Assembly (NCBI GenBank): GCA_946482585.1
Contig: CAMLSI010000048.1
Location: 1-16,585 of the forward strand
From: an uncultured Lysobacteraceae bacterium
GTDB lineage: Bacteria; Pseudomonadota; Gammaproteobacteria; Xanthomonadales; Rhodanobacteraceae
DNA length: 16,585 bases
Direction of reading: 5' to 3'
Below are positions 1-6,996 of this stretch, in pieces; positions within the stretch are counted from its first letter, which is position 1, and each line of letters begins with the position of its first letter. The position numbers and the translations under genes were made by a program. The notes under the pieces were generated by a model that had not been told where the DNA came from, did no database searches, and worked only from the letters and a program-made list of their open reading frames with translations.

Positions 1-540
1 CTGCTGCAGCGCCACGGCGTCGCCGACGCGCTCATCAACGTCGGCGGCGACGTGGTCTCGCTCGGTCGCGCGGGCGACCGGCCGTGGCGCGTCGGCATCC
101 GCTCGCCGCAGCGCGAAGACTTTGCCGGCGCCGAAATCCAGGACGGCGAAGCACTGTTCACGTCGGGCAACTACAACAAATACCGCGAAGACACAGGCCA
201 GCGCTGGGGTCACGTGCTCGACCCGCGCACCGGCCAGCCGGCGCGCGGCGTCGCCGCGGTCACCGTGATCCATGACGACCCCGTCGTCGCCGATGTCGCC
301 GCGACGTCGCTGATGATTGCCGGAACGACCGACCTCGTCCGCATCGCGCACGGCCTCGGCATCGCCTGCGCCCTGCTCGTCACCGACGACGGCACGGTCT
401 GGATGACGCCGGCCATGCAGCGACGCCTGGTTTTTGCGGTCCCGCCGGCGAAGGTTCAGATCACCGAGACGCTCGGGGCCGAGTGCGGTCGTCGGAAAGC
501 GGGGCCCGGGACAGAAGCAGGCGTCGCGGCGCGGAGATGA
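1..540 (+). CDS. apbE: FAD:protein FMN transferase (ApbE family), C-terminal part
   Basis: Open from the first base in frame 1, so the start lies outside the window; 179 residues are visible. ApbE enzymes split FAD and attach FMN covalently to a Thr/Ser of target proteins such as RnfG/RnfD or NqrB/NqrC, in the periplasm. Visible family hallmarks are INVGGDV near the start, FTSGNYNKY in the middle, the GHVLDPRTGQPA block, and the VADVAATSLMIAG block, whose Asp and Thr correspond to the Mg/FAD-binding region. The last 30 or so residues are Arg/Gly-rich and not conserved. The gene converges on the outer-membrane protein gene downstream. The flavinylated target is not in view. The family call is firm; the partner protein is unknown. 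Confidence 0.93.
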   Translation: MLQRHGVADALINVGGDVVSLGRAGDRPWRVGIRSPQREDFAGAEIQDGEALFTSGNYNKYREDTGQRWGHVLDPRTGQPARGVAAVTVIHDDPVVADVAATSLMIAGTTDLVRIAHGLGIACALLVTDDGTVWMTPAMQRRLVFAVPPAKVQITETLGAECGRRKAGPGTEAGVAARR

Positions 541-576
541 TTCGGGAGAAATCCATGACCGCGCATGGCGAACAAT

Positions 577-602
577 GCGGCATCGCATCCGCCCGATGCC
601 GC
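577..602. terminator. Inverted repeat between convergent genes, possible bidirectional terminator
   Basis: GCGGCATCG (577-585) and CGATGCCGC (594-602) form a perfect 9-bp stem with an 8-nt loop. It sits 37 nt after the apbE stop and 11 nt after the stop of the convergent outer-membrane protein. No clean T-run follows on either strand, so intrinsic termination is plausible but not proven. Confidence 0.5.
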
Positions 603-612
603 CGGCCCTTCC

Positions 613-1425
613 TCAATAACGCGCCTTGACGAACAGCGACGGCCCGTTCAGCCGGATATTGATCTCGCCGTCGAAGCTGCGCTTTTCGGCTTCGATCTTG
701 ATGCGCTGTGCCCCGTATTCGACGCCGAAGCCGATGTGCTCCCACGGGAAATATTCGAAGCCGAGCGACAGATTGTAGATGTGACCGCTCAGCGAACCGT
801 TGTTCTTGCGCACGCCCGAGATATCGGCGTAGAGGCGCGCGGAATCGCTGAACGCATGCCGCCAGCCGAGTTCCACGAGCGGCGCCCACGCCGACGCGCT
901 GTCGCGCAGATCGAGTTGCTGCACGTTGCCGTTGAGCGACCCCTGCCCGGCGACTTCGCCGGCGACGCGGTAGTAGCCGCCGCCGAGACCTATACCCCAG
1001 ACATCGCGATCGCCGGCCGGCAGCCACCAGCGCCAGGCCACGCTGGCGAAATCGAGATCGAGCTTGCCGTAGACCTCGGCGTCGACGTTGAACGTGCTGC
1101 CGTCGTAGTTGATCGTGCGAGTCAGCCGCTCGGAAGCGCTGCGGTGGAAACGGTAGCCGTCGACCTCGATGCCCTGACTGTCGCCGACGAGAAAGCCGAA
1201 GCGGGCGCGTCCGACGGTGCGGTCCTTGGTCAGACCGAAATCGTCTTCGAAATTGACGTCCGTGCCGATCACGCCGTTGTTGCCGTCGATGCGCGCGTCC
1301 GCGTCGCTGTCGGCCTGATAGCCGCCGATCGACAGATAGAAGCGGTCCAGTGCCATCGGTTTTTCGGCATGAACGGCCGGTGCGAGGGCGGCGAGTACGA
1401 GAACGGGCAAATAGCGTTTTTGCAT
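613..1425 (-). CDS. Outer-membrane beta-barrel protein, family not identified
   Basis: 270 residues from ATG at 1425, preceded by AAGGA about 8 nt upstream; the frame extends another 53 codons, but that stretch has no ribosome site and does not look like protein. Residues 1-19 are a signal peptide (MQKRYLPVLVLAALAPAVHA, cut before EKP). The rest alternates polar and hydrophobic residues with many Gly, Tyr, Trp and Phe, for example GIGLGGGYYRV, IYNLSLGFEYFPW and IGFGVEYGAQRIKIEA. It ends in FVKARY, consistent with a C-terminal barrel strand recognised by the BAM complex. Size and strand pattern suggest an 8- to 10-strand porin-like or OmpW-like barrel. I see no motif that gives a substrate. 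It lies 110 nt downstream of the XRE regulator on the same strand and may be partly co-transcribed with it. Confidence 0.85.
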   Translation of the reverse strand: MQKRYLPVLVLAALAPAVHAEKPMALDRFYLSIGGYQADSDADARIDGNNGVIGTDVNFEDDFGLTKDRTVGRARFGFLVGDSQGIEVDGYRFHRSASERLTRTINYDGSTFNVDAEVYGKLDLDFASVAWRWWLPAGDRDVWGIGLGGGYYRVAGEVAGQGSLNGNVQQLDLRDSASAWAPLVELGWRHAFSDSARLYADISGVRKNNGSLSGHIYNLSLGFEYFPWEHIGFGVEYGAQRIKIEAEKRSFDGEINIRLNGPSLFVKARY

Positions 1426-1456
1426 GGTCGTGTCCTTGAATTCTGGAAACGTCGTT

Positions 1457-1475
1457 GCGGGGAAGAGCTTCCCGC
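1457..1475. repeat. Short palindromic hairpin upstream of the outer-membrane protein gene
   Basis: GCGGGGAAG (1457-1465) and CTTCCCGC (1468-1475) pair over 8 bp with one bulged G and a two-base centre. It lies between the regulator stop (1536) and the start at 1425. It could terminate the regulator transcript or be a protein-binding site; the sequence does not decide. Confidence 0.3.
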
Positions 1476-1535
1476 GCCTGCGCTGATTCTGGCATGCCCG
1501 CGCCGCCGCGGACTCCCCTGTGGCGATGCGGCGAA

Positions 1536-2276
1536 TCATGGCTTCCGCGCGCGTCGAAGCCGTGTGAACTCGGAAAACTCCCACTGCCGCAGGCCCAGCA
1601 TCAGACTGAAGCCGTCGCGTTCGCGCAGCGGCAGGCGCGCATCCTGGCGCGCCAGTTCGTCGAACTCCTGCGCGAGCCGGATCAGCGCCGTCTTCATCCG
1701 CGTTCGCGAACTCATCGACAGCATGCCGCTCAGGAAGCGGAACTCGTCGCCGACGCCGTCGAACCTGCCGCGCAGGAATTCGCCGGCCACGCGCGCGAGA
1801 AAGAATTCGTGCACCGGTCCGTCCTTGCGCCAGGCGAAGTTGCGCGCGGTCAGCTTCTTGACGCGTCGCGGCGGCCGGTAGTCGACGATACCCAGCTCGT
1901 CCAGGCGCAGCAGCAGACTGACCAGGCGCGCTTCGTCGAATTCGTAGGCCGTGGAAATTTCCGCGAGCTTCCAGTCGTTGACCAGCAGATAGGTCAGCAG
2001 CAGCAATTGCGGATCGCGCACGAGCGCACGTTCCTGCACCTCGCTGAGTTCCTGCAGCGCGGCCGGCGCCTGTCCGCCGTCGACGAGGTCGGAGAGGCTG
2101 AGCTCGAGCACCTCGCAGATCCGGTCGAGCCGGCCCAGCGAAAAATCGCCGCGGCTGAGATCGCGCTTGATCGTCGGTTCGCTGAGGTCGAGCAATTCGG
2201 CCAGCTGCCGGTAAGTCATGCCGCGCTGTCGCAGCACGCTGCGGATGTTGCGCACGAGGGTCTGTCCCGCGCTCAT
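1536..2276 (-). CDS. XRE/Cro-C1-type transcriptional regulator with a helical C-terminal domain
   Basis: 246 residues from ATG at 2276; the AGGGAA upstream is a fair ribosome site. Residues about 5-63 are a classical helix-turn-helix: LRQRGMTYRQLAELLDLSE, then the recognition helix SEPTIKRDLS at about 32-41, then the CEVLELSLSDLV helix. The remaining 180 residues are mainly helical. They include a possible second winged helix (KLAEISTAYEFDEARLVSLLLRLDELGIVDY) and a region recalling the DUF4423 domain of TIGR02147-type regulators; I offer that only as a resemblance. It is divergent from the ketosynthase operon with 132 nt between, the usual arrangement of a local regulator and its target. The same frame stays open through the ketosynthase on the opposite strand, but the ATG at 2276 has the ribosome site and begins the HTH domain. 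Confidence 0.85.
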   Translation of the reverse strand: MSAGQTLVRNIRSVLRQRGMTYRQLAELLDLSEPTIKRDLSRGDFSLGRLDRICEVLELSLSDLVDGGQAPAALQELSEVQERALVRDPQLLLLTYLLVNDWKLAEISTAYEFDEARLVSLLLRLDELGIVDYRPPRRVKKLTARNFAWRKDGPVHEFFLARVAGEFLRGRFDGVGDEFRFLSGMLSMSSRTRMKTALIRLAQEFDELARQDARLPLRERDGFSLMLGLRQWEFSEFTRLRRARKP

Positions 2277-2408
2277 GACGTCGTTCCCTGGTATCAGATA
2301 GCGATACGGATCAGACAACAGGGATAGACCCCGCGCAAGGATTTGCGCGCACGCCGCGCGCTGCGGCAGTCTCTGCCGCCGTATCGGCGCATCGCGAGGA
2401 CCATCTGC
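2277..2408. promoter_or_regulatory. Divergent promoter region between regulator and ketosynthase operon
   Basis: The 132-nt gap carries two dyads. GTATC-N7-GATAC lies at 2291-2307, just upstream of the regulator start. GCGGCAG-TCT-CTGCCGC, a perfect 7-bp inverted repeat with a 3-nt centre, lies at 2363-2379, 30 nt before the ketosynthase ATG. ATCAGA also occurs twice, 17 bp apart (2293-2298 and 2310-2315). I see no clear sigma-70 hexamer pair. These are plausible operators for the XRE protein, by inference from position. Confidence 0.5.
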
Positions 2409-3467
2409 ATGAGCCCAGCCACGCCCTTCCGCGCATTGCGCGCGGACGCCGCCCCGGCCACCTCGGCCTGCCGTCCGCTGCGCCTGCTCGGCAGCGGCGT
2501 CGCGAGCGCGGTGGCGACCGTGCCGAGTACGGCGATCGACGCGCGCCTGGGGCTTGCACCCGGCACCGTCGAACGGCGCAGCGGCGTGCGTTCGCGCGGC
2601 GTCGAGGCCCGTCGCAGCGCCGCCGAACTCGGCGCCGCGGCGGCGCGCGCCGCCGTCGCGGAAGCCAGCCTCGCATGGCACGAGATCGACGCCGTGATCG
2701 CCGCGAGCGCGACCATGGACCAGGCCATGCCGTGCAACGCCGCGCTGATCCATCGCGAACTCGGTCTCGGCGAGTACGGAATTCCGGCCTTCGACATCGG
2801 CGCGAGCTGCCTCGGCTTCGTCGTCGCGCTCGACACGGCCGCGGCGCTGCTGGCGGCCGGACGCTACCGGCGCGTGCTCGTCGTCGCGGCCGACATCGCT
2901 TCGTGCGGTCTGAACTGGGAACACCTCGAAGCCAGCGCGATCTTCGGCGACGGCGCGGCGGCCGTCGTCGTCGATGCCCACTCCCACGGCGACCGCGCCG
3001 GAGCCGGCGTGCTCGCCGCATCGTTCGCGACCTACAGCGAAGGCGCGCATTTCTGCGAGATCCGCGGCGGCGGTTCGCGCTATCACCCCAGCCGCATCGC
3101 CGAACCGTTCGCGCCGCTCGCGCAGTTCCGCATGGACGGCCAGGCCGTGTTTCGCCTCGCGAAGCGCCGCCTCGGCCCCTTCATCGACGCGCTCCTCGCC
3201 GACGCGGGCCTCACGCTCGCCGACATCGACCTCGTGATTCCGCACCAGGCGAGCCGGCACGGCCTCGATTTCCTCGCCCGATTGCTGCGCCTGCCGCGCG
3301 AGCGCATCGTCGACATCTTCGCGACGCATGGCAATCAGGTAGCCGCTTCGCTGCCGAGCGCGCTGCATCGCGCGAACAGCGAGGGCCGCCTGCGGCCGGG
3401 CACGCTGGCGCTGCTGATCGGAACCGGCGCCGGCGTCAGTTTCGGCGGCCTCGTGCTGCGCTGCTGA
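2409..3467 (+). CDS. 3-oxoacyl-ACP synthase III-like ketosynthase (FabH/OleA superfamily)
   Basis: 352 residues. ATG at 2409 is chosen because GAGGA lies 8 nt upstream; the frame opens earlier without support. The thiolase-fold catalytic triad is present: Cys134 in DIGASCLGF, His279 in VIPHQAS and Asn309 in THGNQVAAS. Other family blocks are AIFGDGAAAVVV (177-188), RMDGQAVFRLAKRRL (241-255) and the C-terminal GTGAGVSFGGL. Such enzymes condense an acyl thioester with malonyl-ACP (FabH) or with a second acyl-CoA (OleA) to make a beta-keto product in the cytosol. Roughly 26 residues before the Cys, where OleA keeps a catalytic Glu, I see MPCN and no Glu, so the OleA reaction should not be assumed. 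About 20 extra N-terminal residues precede the usual fold. It is the first gene of the operon and there is no ACP beside it, so it is unlikely to be housekeeping fabH. Confidence 0.9.
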   Translation: MSPATPFRALRADAAPATSACRPLRLLGSGVASAVATVPSTAIDARLGLAPGTVERRSGVRSRGVEARRSAAELGAAAARAAVAEASLAWHEIDAVIAASATMDQAMPCNAALIHRELGLGEYGIPAFDIGASCLGFVVALDTAAALLAAGRYRRVLVVAADIASCGLNWEHLEASAIFGDGAAAVVVDAHSHGDRAGAGVLAASFATYSEGAHFCEIRGGGSRYHPSRIAEPFAPLAQFRMDGQAVFRLAKRRLGPFIDALLADAGLTLADIDLVIPHQASRHGLDFLARLLRLPRERIVDIFATHGNQVAASLPSALHRANSEGRLRPGTLALLIGTGAGVSFGGLVLRC

Positions 3468-3477
3468 GGCGATCGCG

Positions 3478-4344
3478 ATGAACCCTGCCCCGCGCCTACG
3501 TGTCCATCTGCTGCAGGTCGGACAATGCCGCCATCCGGAATGGATCACGCTGCGCGGCGGCCGCTGGTCGGCCGCGCCGTTCCCGGCGCTCGCCGCGCTG
3601 TTGATCCATCCGCAGCGGGGCCCGATGCTGTACGACACGGGCTACGCGGCGCATTTCGACGCGGCGACGGCGCGTTTTCCCGAACGCCTCTACCGCTGGA
3701 TCACACCGGTGCAGTTGCCCGAGACGCAGACCCTGGAACGCCAGCTCGCGCGCCATGGTGTCGCGACCCGCGACATCGCGCGCGTGCTGATCTCGCATCT
3801 GCATGCGGACCATGTCGCGGGCCTGCGCGACCTGCCGCGCGCGCGCTTCACCGCGCTGCGCGCCGAAGTCGCGCAACTGCAGACACCGGGCCGCCTGAGG
3901 TTGCTCACGCGCGCCGTGCTGCCGGCGCTGCTGCCCGACGATTTCGCCGCGCGCCTCGACCATGCCGACGATGCGCCGGCCCGCGATCTCGGCCCGCTCT
4001 GGGCGCCGTTCGCGCGCGGTTTCGATCTGCTCGGCGACGGCAGCCTCGTCGCGGTGCCGCTGCCGGGCCACAGCAGCGCGCAGATGGGCGTGCTGCTGCG
4101 CGACGAGGACGACCGCCCGCTGCTGCTCGCGGCCGACGCCTGCTGGTCGGCACGCGCATGGCGCGAGCAGCGCCTGCCGTCGCTGTTCGCGCGTCCGCTG
4201 ATGCACGACTGGTCGGCGTATCGCACCACCCTCGCCGGGTTGCTCGCAGTCGCGCAGCGCCAGCCCGATCTGCTGATCGTGCCTTCGCACTGCGCCGACA
4301 CCATTGCCGCCTATGCGCCGCGCGCGCAGGAAGCTGCCGCATGA
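3478..4344 (+). CDS. Metallo-beta-lactamase-fold hydrolase (AHL-lactonase-like subgroup)
   Basis: 288 residues from ATG at 3478, 10 nt after the ketosynthase stop; its GAGG ribosome site overlaps that stop codon. The zinc motif HLHADH is at 107-112. Further ligands are expected at His198 (PGHSS), Asp220 (AADACW) and His271 (PSHCAD). YDTG at 52-55 is the usual strand-turn before the metal site. This is the layout of the two-zinc lactonase/thioesterase group that includes AiiA/AttM. No signal peptide, so cytosolic. In this operon a thioester, lactone or ester intermediate is a more likely substrate than a quorum-sensing lactone, but that is inference. It overlaps the next gene by ATGA (4341-4344). 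Confidence 0.9.
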   Translation: MNPAPRLRVHLLQVGQCRHPEWITLRGGRWSAAPFPALAALLIHPQRGPMLYDTGYAAHFDAATARFPERLYRWITPVQLPETQTLERQLARHGVATRDIARVLISHLHADHVAGLRDLPRARFTALRAEVAQLQTPGRLRLLTRAVLPALLPDDFAARLDHADDAPARDLGPLWAPFARGFDLLGDGSLVAVPLPGHSSAQMGVLLRDEDDRPLLLAADACWSARAWREQRLPSLFARPLMHDWSAYRTTLAGLLAVAQRQPDLLIVPSHCADTIAAYAPRAQEAAA

Positions 4345-5303
4345 AGAGCCCGCGACACATCCTCGTGACCGGCGCGTCGGGCTTCATCGGCTCTGCCTTT
4401 CTCGATCGCTACGCCGCACGCGACGACCTCGTGCTGCACGGTGTCGGCCGCCGCACGCTCGCACGCGCGAACTACACCGCGGTCGATCTCTCACGCCCGT
4501 TCGATATCCCGTTCCGGCCCGATGTCGTCATCCATGCCGCGGCGCGCTCGTCGCCCTGGGGCACGCCGCGGGACTATCGCCGCCACAACGTCGACGCGAC
4601 GCGCGAGGTGCTGGCCTGGTGCCGCCGCAACGGCCTGCCGCGCGTGGTCTACGTGTCCTCCAGTTCGGTGTTCTATCGCGATGCCGACCAGTTCGGCATC
4701 ACCGAAGACAGTCCGATCGGCCCGCAGTTCGTCAACGACTACGCCGCGACGAAATACGCCGGCGAGACGTTGGTCGCAGAGTACGAAGGCAGCTGGGTCG
4801 TGGCGCGGCCGCGCGCCGTGTTCGGTCCCGGCGACACGGTGCTGTTCCCGCGCATCCTGCGCGCGGCGCGGCGCGGCCGCCTGCCGCTGATCGACACCGG
4901 ACGCGCGCCCGCGGTCGGCGATCTGATCTATGTCGAAACGCTCTGCGACTACCTGCTGACGCTCGCGCTGCGCGACGATCTGCGCGGCAGCTACAACCTG
5001 ACCAACAACGCGCCCGTCGCCATCCAGACGTTCCTGCTCGACGCGTTCGACCGTCTCGGTCTGCCGGCGCCGCGGCGGCGCGTGTCGCTGCGCCTCGCGC
5101 GCAACGCGGCGACCCTGGGCGAATGGTTCTACCGCACGTTCCGCCTGCCGGGCGAACCGCCGATCACGCGTTTCGGCGTCGGCGTGTTCACGCAATCCAA
5201 GACCTTCGATGCGACGCGGACGCTGCGCGACCTCGGACCGCCGTCGGTCTCCCTCGACGAAGGCGTGGCGCGTTTCGTCGACTGGCAGCGCCGGCAATGC
5301 TGA
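4341..5303 (+). CDS. NAD(P)-dependent extended SDR, epimerase/3beta-HSD type, OleD-like
   Basis: 320 residues, start overlapping the previous stop (ATGA). The Rossmann motif TGASGFIG is at 10-17, the active-site serine stretch VSSSS at 105-109, and the catalytic Tyr134 and Lys138 in YAATK. RPRAVFGPGD (156-165) is the usual cofactor/substrate loop. The AARSSPWGTPRDYRRHNVDAT segment and the following VVYVSSSSVFYRDADQFGITED recall OleD, which reduces the beta-keto acid made by OleA to a beta-hydroxy acid. Sugar-nucleotide epimerases share the same fold, and a sugar-modifying role is the main alternative. Its place two genes after a ketosynthase favours lipid keto-reduction. It ends 7 nt inside the next gene. 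Confidence 0.88.
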   Translation: MKSPRHILVTGASGFIGSAFLDRYAARDDLVLHGVGRRTLARANYTAVDLSRPFDIPFRPDVVIHAAARSSPWGTPRDYRRHNVDATREVLAWCRRNGLPRVVYVSSSSVFYRDADQFGITEDSPIGPQFVNDYAATKYAGETLVAEYEGSWVVARPRAVFGPGDTVLFPRILRAARRGRLPLIDTGRAPAVGDLIYVETLCDYLLTLALRDDLRGSYNLTNNAPVAIQTFLLDAFDRLGLPAPRRRVSLRLARNAATLGEWFYRTFRLPGEPPITRFGVGVFTQSKTFDATRTLRDLGPPSVSLDEGVARFVDWQRRQC

Positions 5304-6442
5304 CCGTCTGCCTGCTGCTCTGCGCGCTCTACGCGCTGCTGCTGCTCGGCAAGACCGCGTTCGCGCTGCGCTATGCCGATGCGACGCAGCCGCGGGTCGC
5401 GGCGACGGTTCCGGTCACGACCATCCTGCAGCCGATACTCGGCGGCGATCCGGCCTTGTCCGAGGTACTCGAGAGCAACCTGCGCGCGCTGCCGCGATGC
5501 CGGTTCCTCTGGCTGATCGACGCGGATGACGCGATCGCGCAGGCGACCGCCGATGCGTTGCGCGCGCGCCATCCGCACATCGCCATCGAGTGCCTGCGGC
5601 TGCCGCCCGCACCGCACGGGCACAACCCCAAGATCCACAAACTGGACATTGCCGCGCGCCGGGTGACGACACCGCATCTGGTCGTGCTCGACGACGACAC
5701 GCACCTGCCGGCCGCCACGCTCGCGGAACTGCTCGCACGATTGCACCACGACGATCTCGCGACTGGCCTGCCCTGCTATCTCGACGACGGCCGCTTCGCA
5801 TCGCGCCTGCTGGCGCAGTTCGTCAACAACAGCGCGGCGCTCACCTATCTGCCGCTGCTGTCGGCCTGGCCCCCGGCCAGCATCAACGGCATGGGCTATG
5901 CGCTGCGCACCGACGCACTCGCGCGCATGGGCGGCTTCGCGCCGCTGGCGCGCCACCTGACCGACGACCTCGCAGTCGCGCTCGCGCTGCGCGCCAGCGG
6001 CGGCAGCATCCACCAGAGCGTCGCGCCGCTGTACGTGCGTACCAGCGTCCGCGATCTTCGTCACTACGCGCAGCTGCTGCATCGCTGGTTCCTGTTCGCG
6101 CTGCTGCTGCTCGAGCGTCAGCCGCGCGCGCTGCGCACGAACATCGTGATACTGCACGGCCTGCCGCCGCTGTTGCTCGCCGCCGCCTGCGCCAGTACGG
6201 CCTTCGCCGCCAGCCCGCTCGGCTGCGCCGCGCTGGCCGCGCTGTTCGTCGTCCGCGGTTTCGTGCTGCGCACCCTGCAGCGGCGTCTCACCGGCGAAAA
6301 CCGGCACCGCGTACTGCTGTCCGTATTCGCCGAACTGCTGCAGCCGCTGCATGCCCTGCACGCCCTGTTGCAGCGGCGCATCCGCTGGCGCACACGGCAC
6401 TACCGCGTGCGCGCGAACGACGATTTCGAACCGGTCGCATGA
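5297..6442 (+). CDS. Membrane glycosyltransferase, ceramide-glucosyltransferase-like (GT21/GT2)
   Basis: 381 residues, starting 7 nt before the SDR stop ends. A membrane anchor spans about 3-23, followed by a GT-A domain: D1 in LIDADDA (73-79), NPKIHKL (110-116), a DDDT metal site (132-135), the TDDLA acceptor aspartates (222-226), and LLHRW (260-264) in place of the (Q/R)XXRW motif. Two or three hydrophobic segments follow at about 264-320, and the tail has RIRWRTRHYRVR (361-372). NPKIHKL, the HRW region and the WRT..YR tail are features of GT21 enzymes (eukaryotic ceramide glucosyltransferase, bacterial HpnI), which move a sugar from a nucleotide donor to a membrane lipid at the cytosolic face. 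No sphingolipid gene is in the window, so the acceptor is probably the lipid made by this operon. Confidence 0.85.
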   Translation: MLTVCLLLCALYALLLLGKTAFALRYADATQPRVAATVPVTTILQPILGGDPALSEVLESNLRALPRCRFLWLIDADDAIAQATADALRARHPHIAIECLRLPPAPHGHNPKIHKLDIAARRVTTPHLVVLDDDTHLPAATLAELLARLHHDDLATGLPCYLDDGRFASRLLAQFVNNSAALTYLPLLSAWPPASINGMGYALRTDALARMGGFAPLARHLTDDLAVALALRASGGSIHQSVAPLYVRTSVRDLRHYAQLLHRWFLFALLLLERQPRALRTNIVILHGLPPLLLAAACASTAFAASPLGCAALAALFVVRGFVLRTLQRRLTGENRHRVLLSVFAELLQPLHALHALLQRRIRWRTRHYRVRANDDFEPVA

Positions 6443-6996
6443 GGCCGCACTGGCAGATCGCGTTCCTGACCGGCCAGAGCGACGCCGGCGCCTGCGCGCT
6501 CAGCGACGTGCAGCGCCGTTTCATCGACAGGCTCGACAACGCGCCCGCGATTCCGCGGAATTTTCCGTACGACGCCGAAACCCGGCCGTTCGCGCCGACA
6601 CCGCTGCTGCGCGCGAGCTTCAACAACGCGCGGCAATACTGGGCCTCGCGTACGCGCGCGTTCCGCCAACGCCATCGCCCGGCCGTCGAACGCCTGCTCG
6701 ACGGCGCCGAGCGCAGCGTGCTGCTGACCGGCAGCTGCGGCCTCGAATTGTTCAACAACCTCGCGCTGCCGCGCGCCTGGCTCGATCGCATCGTCGTGTT
6801 CGCCTACGGACCCGTCGCGCGACGCCGGCCCGATTGCGACGCCGTACTCGTCCAGGGTCGCCGCGATCTCATCTCGCGCTGCTGGTTCCGCCGCGTCGAC
6901 ATTCGCGTCGACGCCGGGCACATGGACTACCTCGCACGCGAGGAGGTGCTGCAGCACTGCCGCGCGATGCTCGCCCGCTGGGGCGTTCGCGCATGA
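6439..6996 (+). CDS. Protein of unknown family, possibly a small alpha/beta-hydrolase
   Basis: 185 residues, joined by ATGA overlaps to the genes on both sides (6439-6442 and 6993-6996), so it is almost surely translated with them. I do not recognise the family. Visible features are a hydrophobic strand, then VLLTGSCGLEL (94-104), which resembles a nucleophile elbow with Ser99 or Cys100, then VVFAYGPVA (119-127), and near the end VDAGHMDYL (157-165), where His161 would fit a catalytic His. The spacing (nucleophile, strands, late His) suits a reduced alpha/beta-hydrolase such as a thioesterase or esterase. The first 90 residues are Arg-rich with a PRNFPYD stretch and look like a lid or cap. 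No signal peptide or membrane segment. The assignment rests on motif shape only. Confidence 0.75.
   Translation: MRPHWQIAFLTGQSDAGACALSDVQRRFIDRLDNAPAIPRNFPYDAETRPFAPTPLLRASFNNARQYWASRTRAFRQRHRPAVERLLDGAERSVLLTGSCGLELFNNLALPRAWLDRIVVFAYGPVARRRPDCDAVLVQGRRDLISRCWFRRVDIRVDAGHMDYLAREEVLQHCRAMLARWGVRA

Noticed and set aside
461..1881. Long open frames overlapping the outer-membrane protein on both strands
   Set aside because: They are products of GC-rich codon use; the signal peptide, barrel pattern and ribosome site support only 613-1425 on the minus strand.
1536..3638. 700-codon open frame on the minus strand covering the ketosynthase and continuing into the regulator
   Set aside because: The part above 2276 is antisense to a ketosynthase with a complete catalytic triad. 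It is Arg/Ala/Asp-rich without domains, and the real start at 2276 has a ribosome site.
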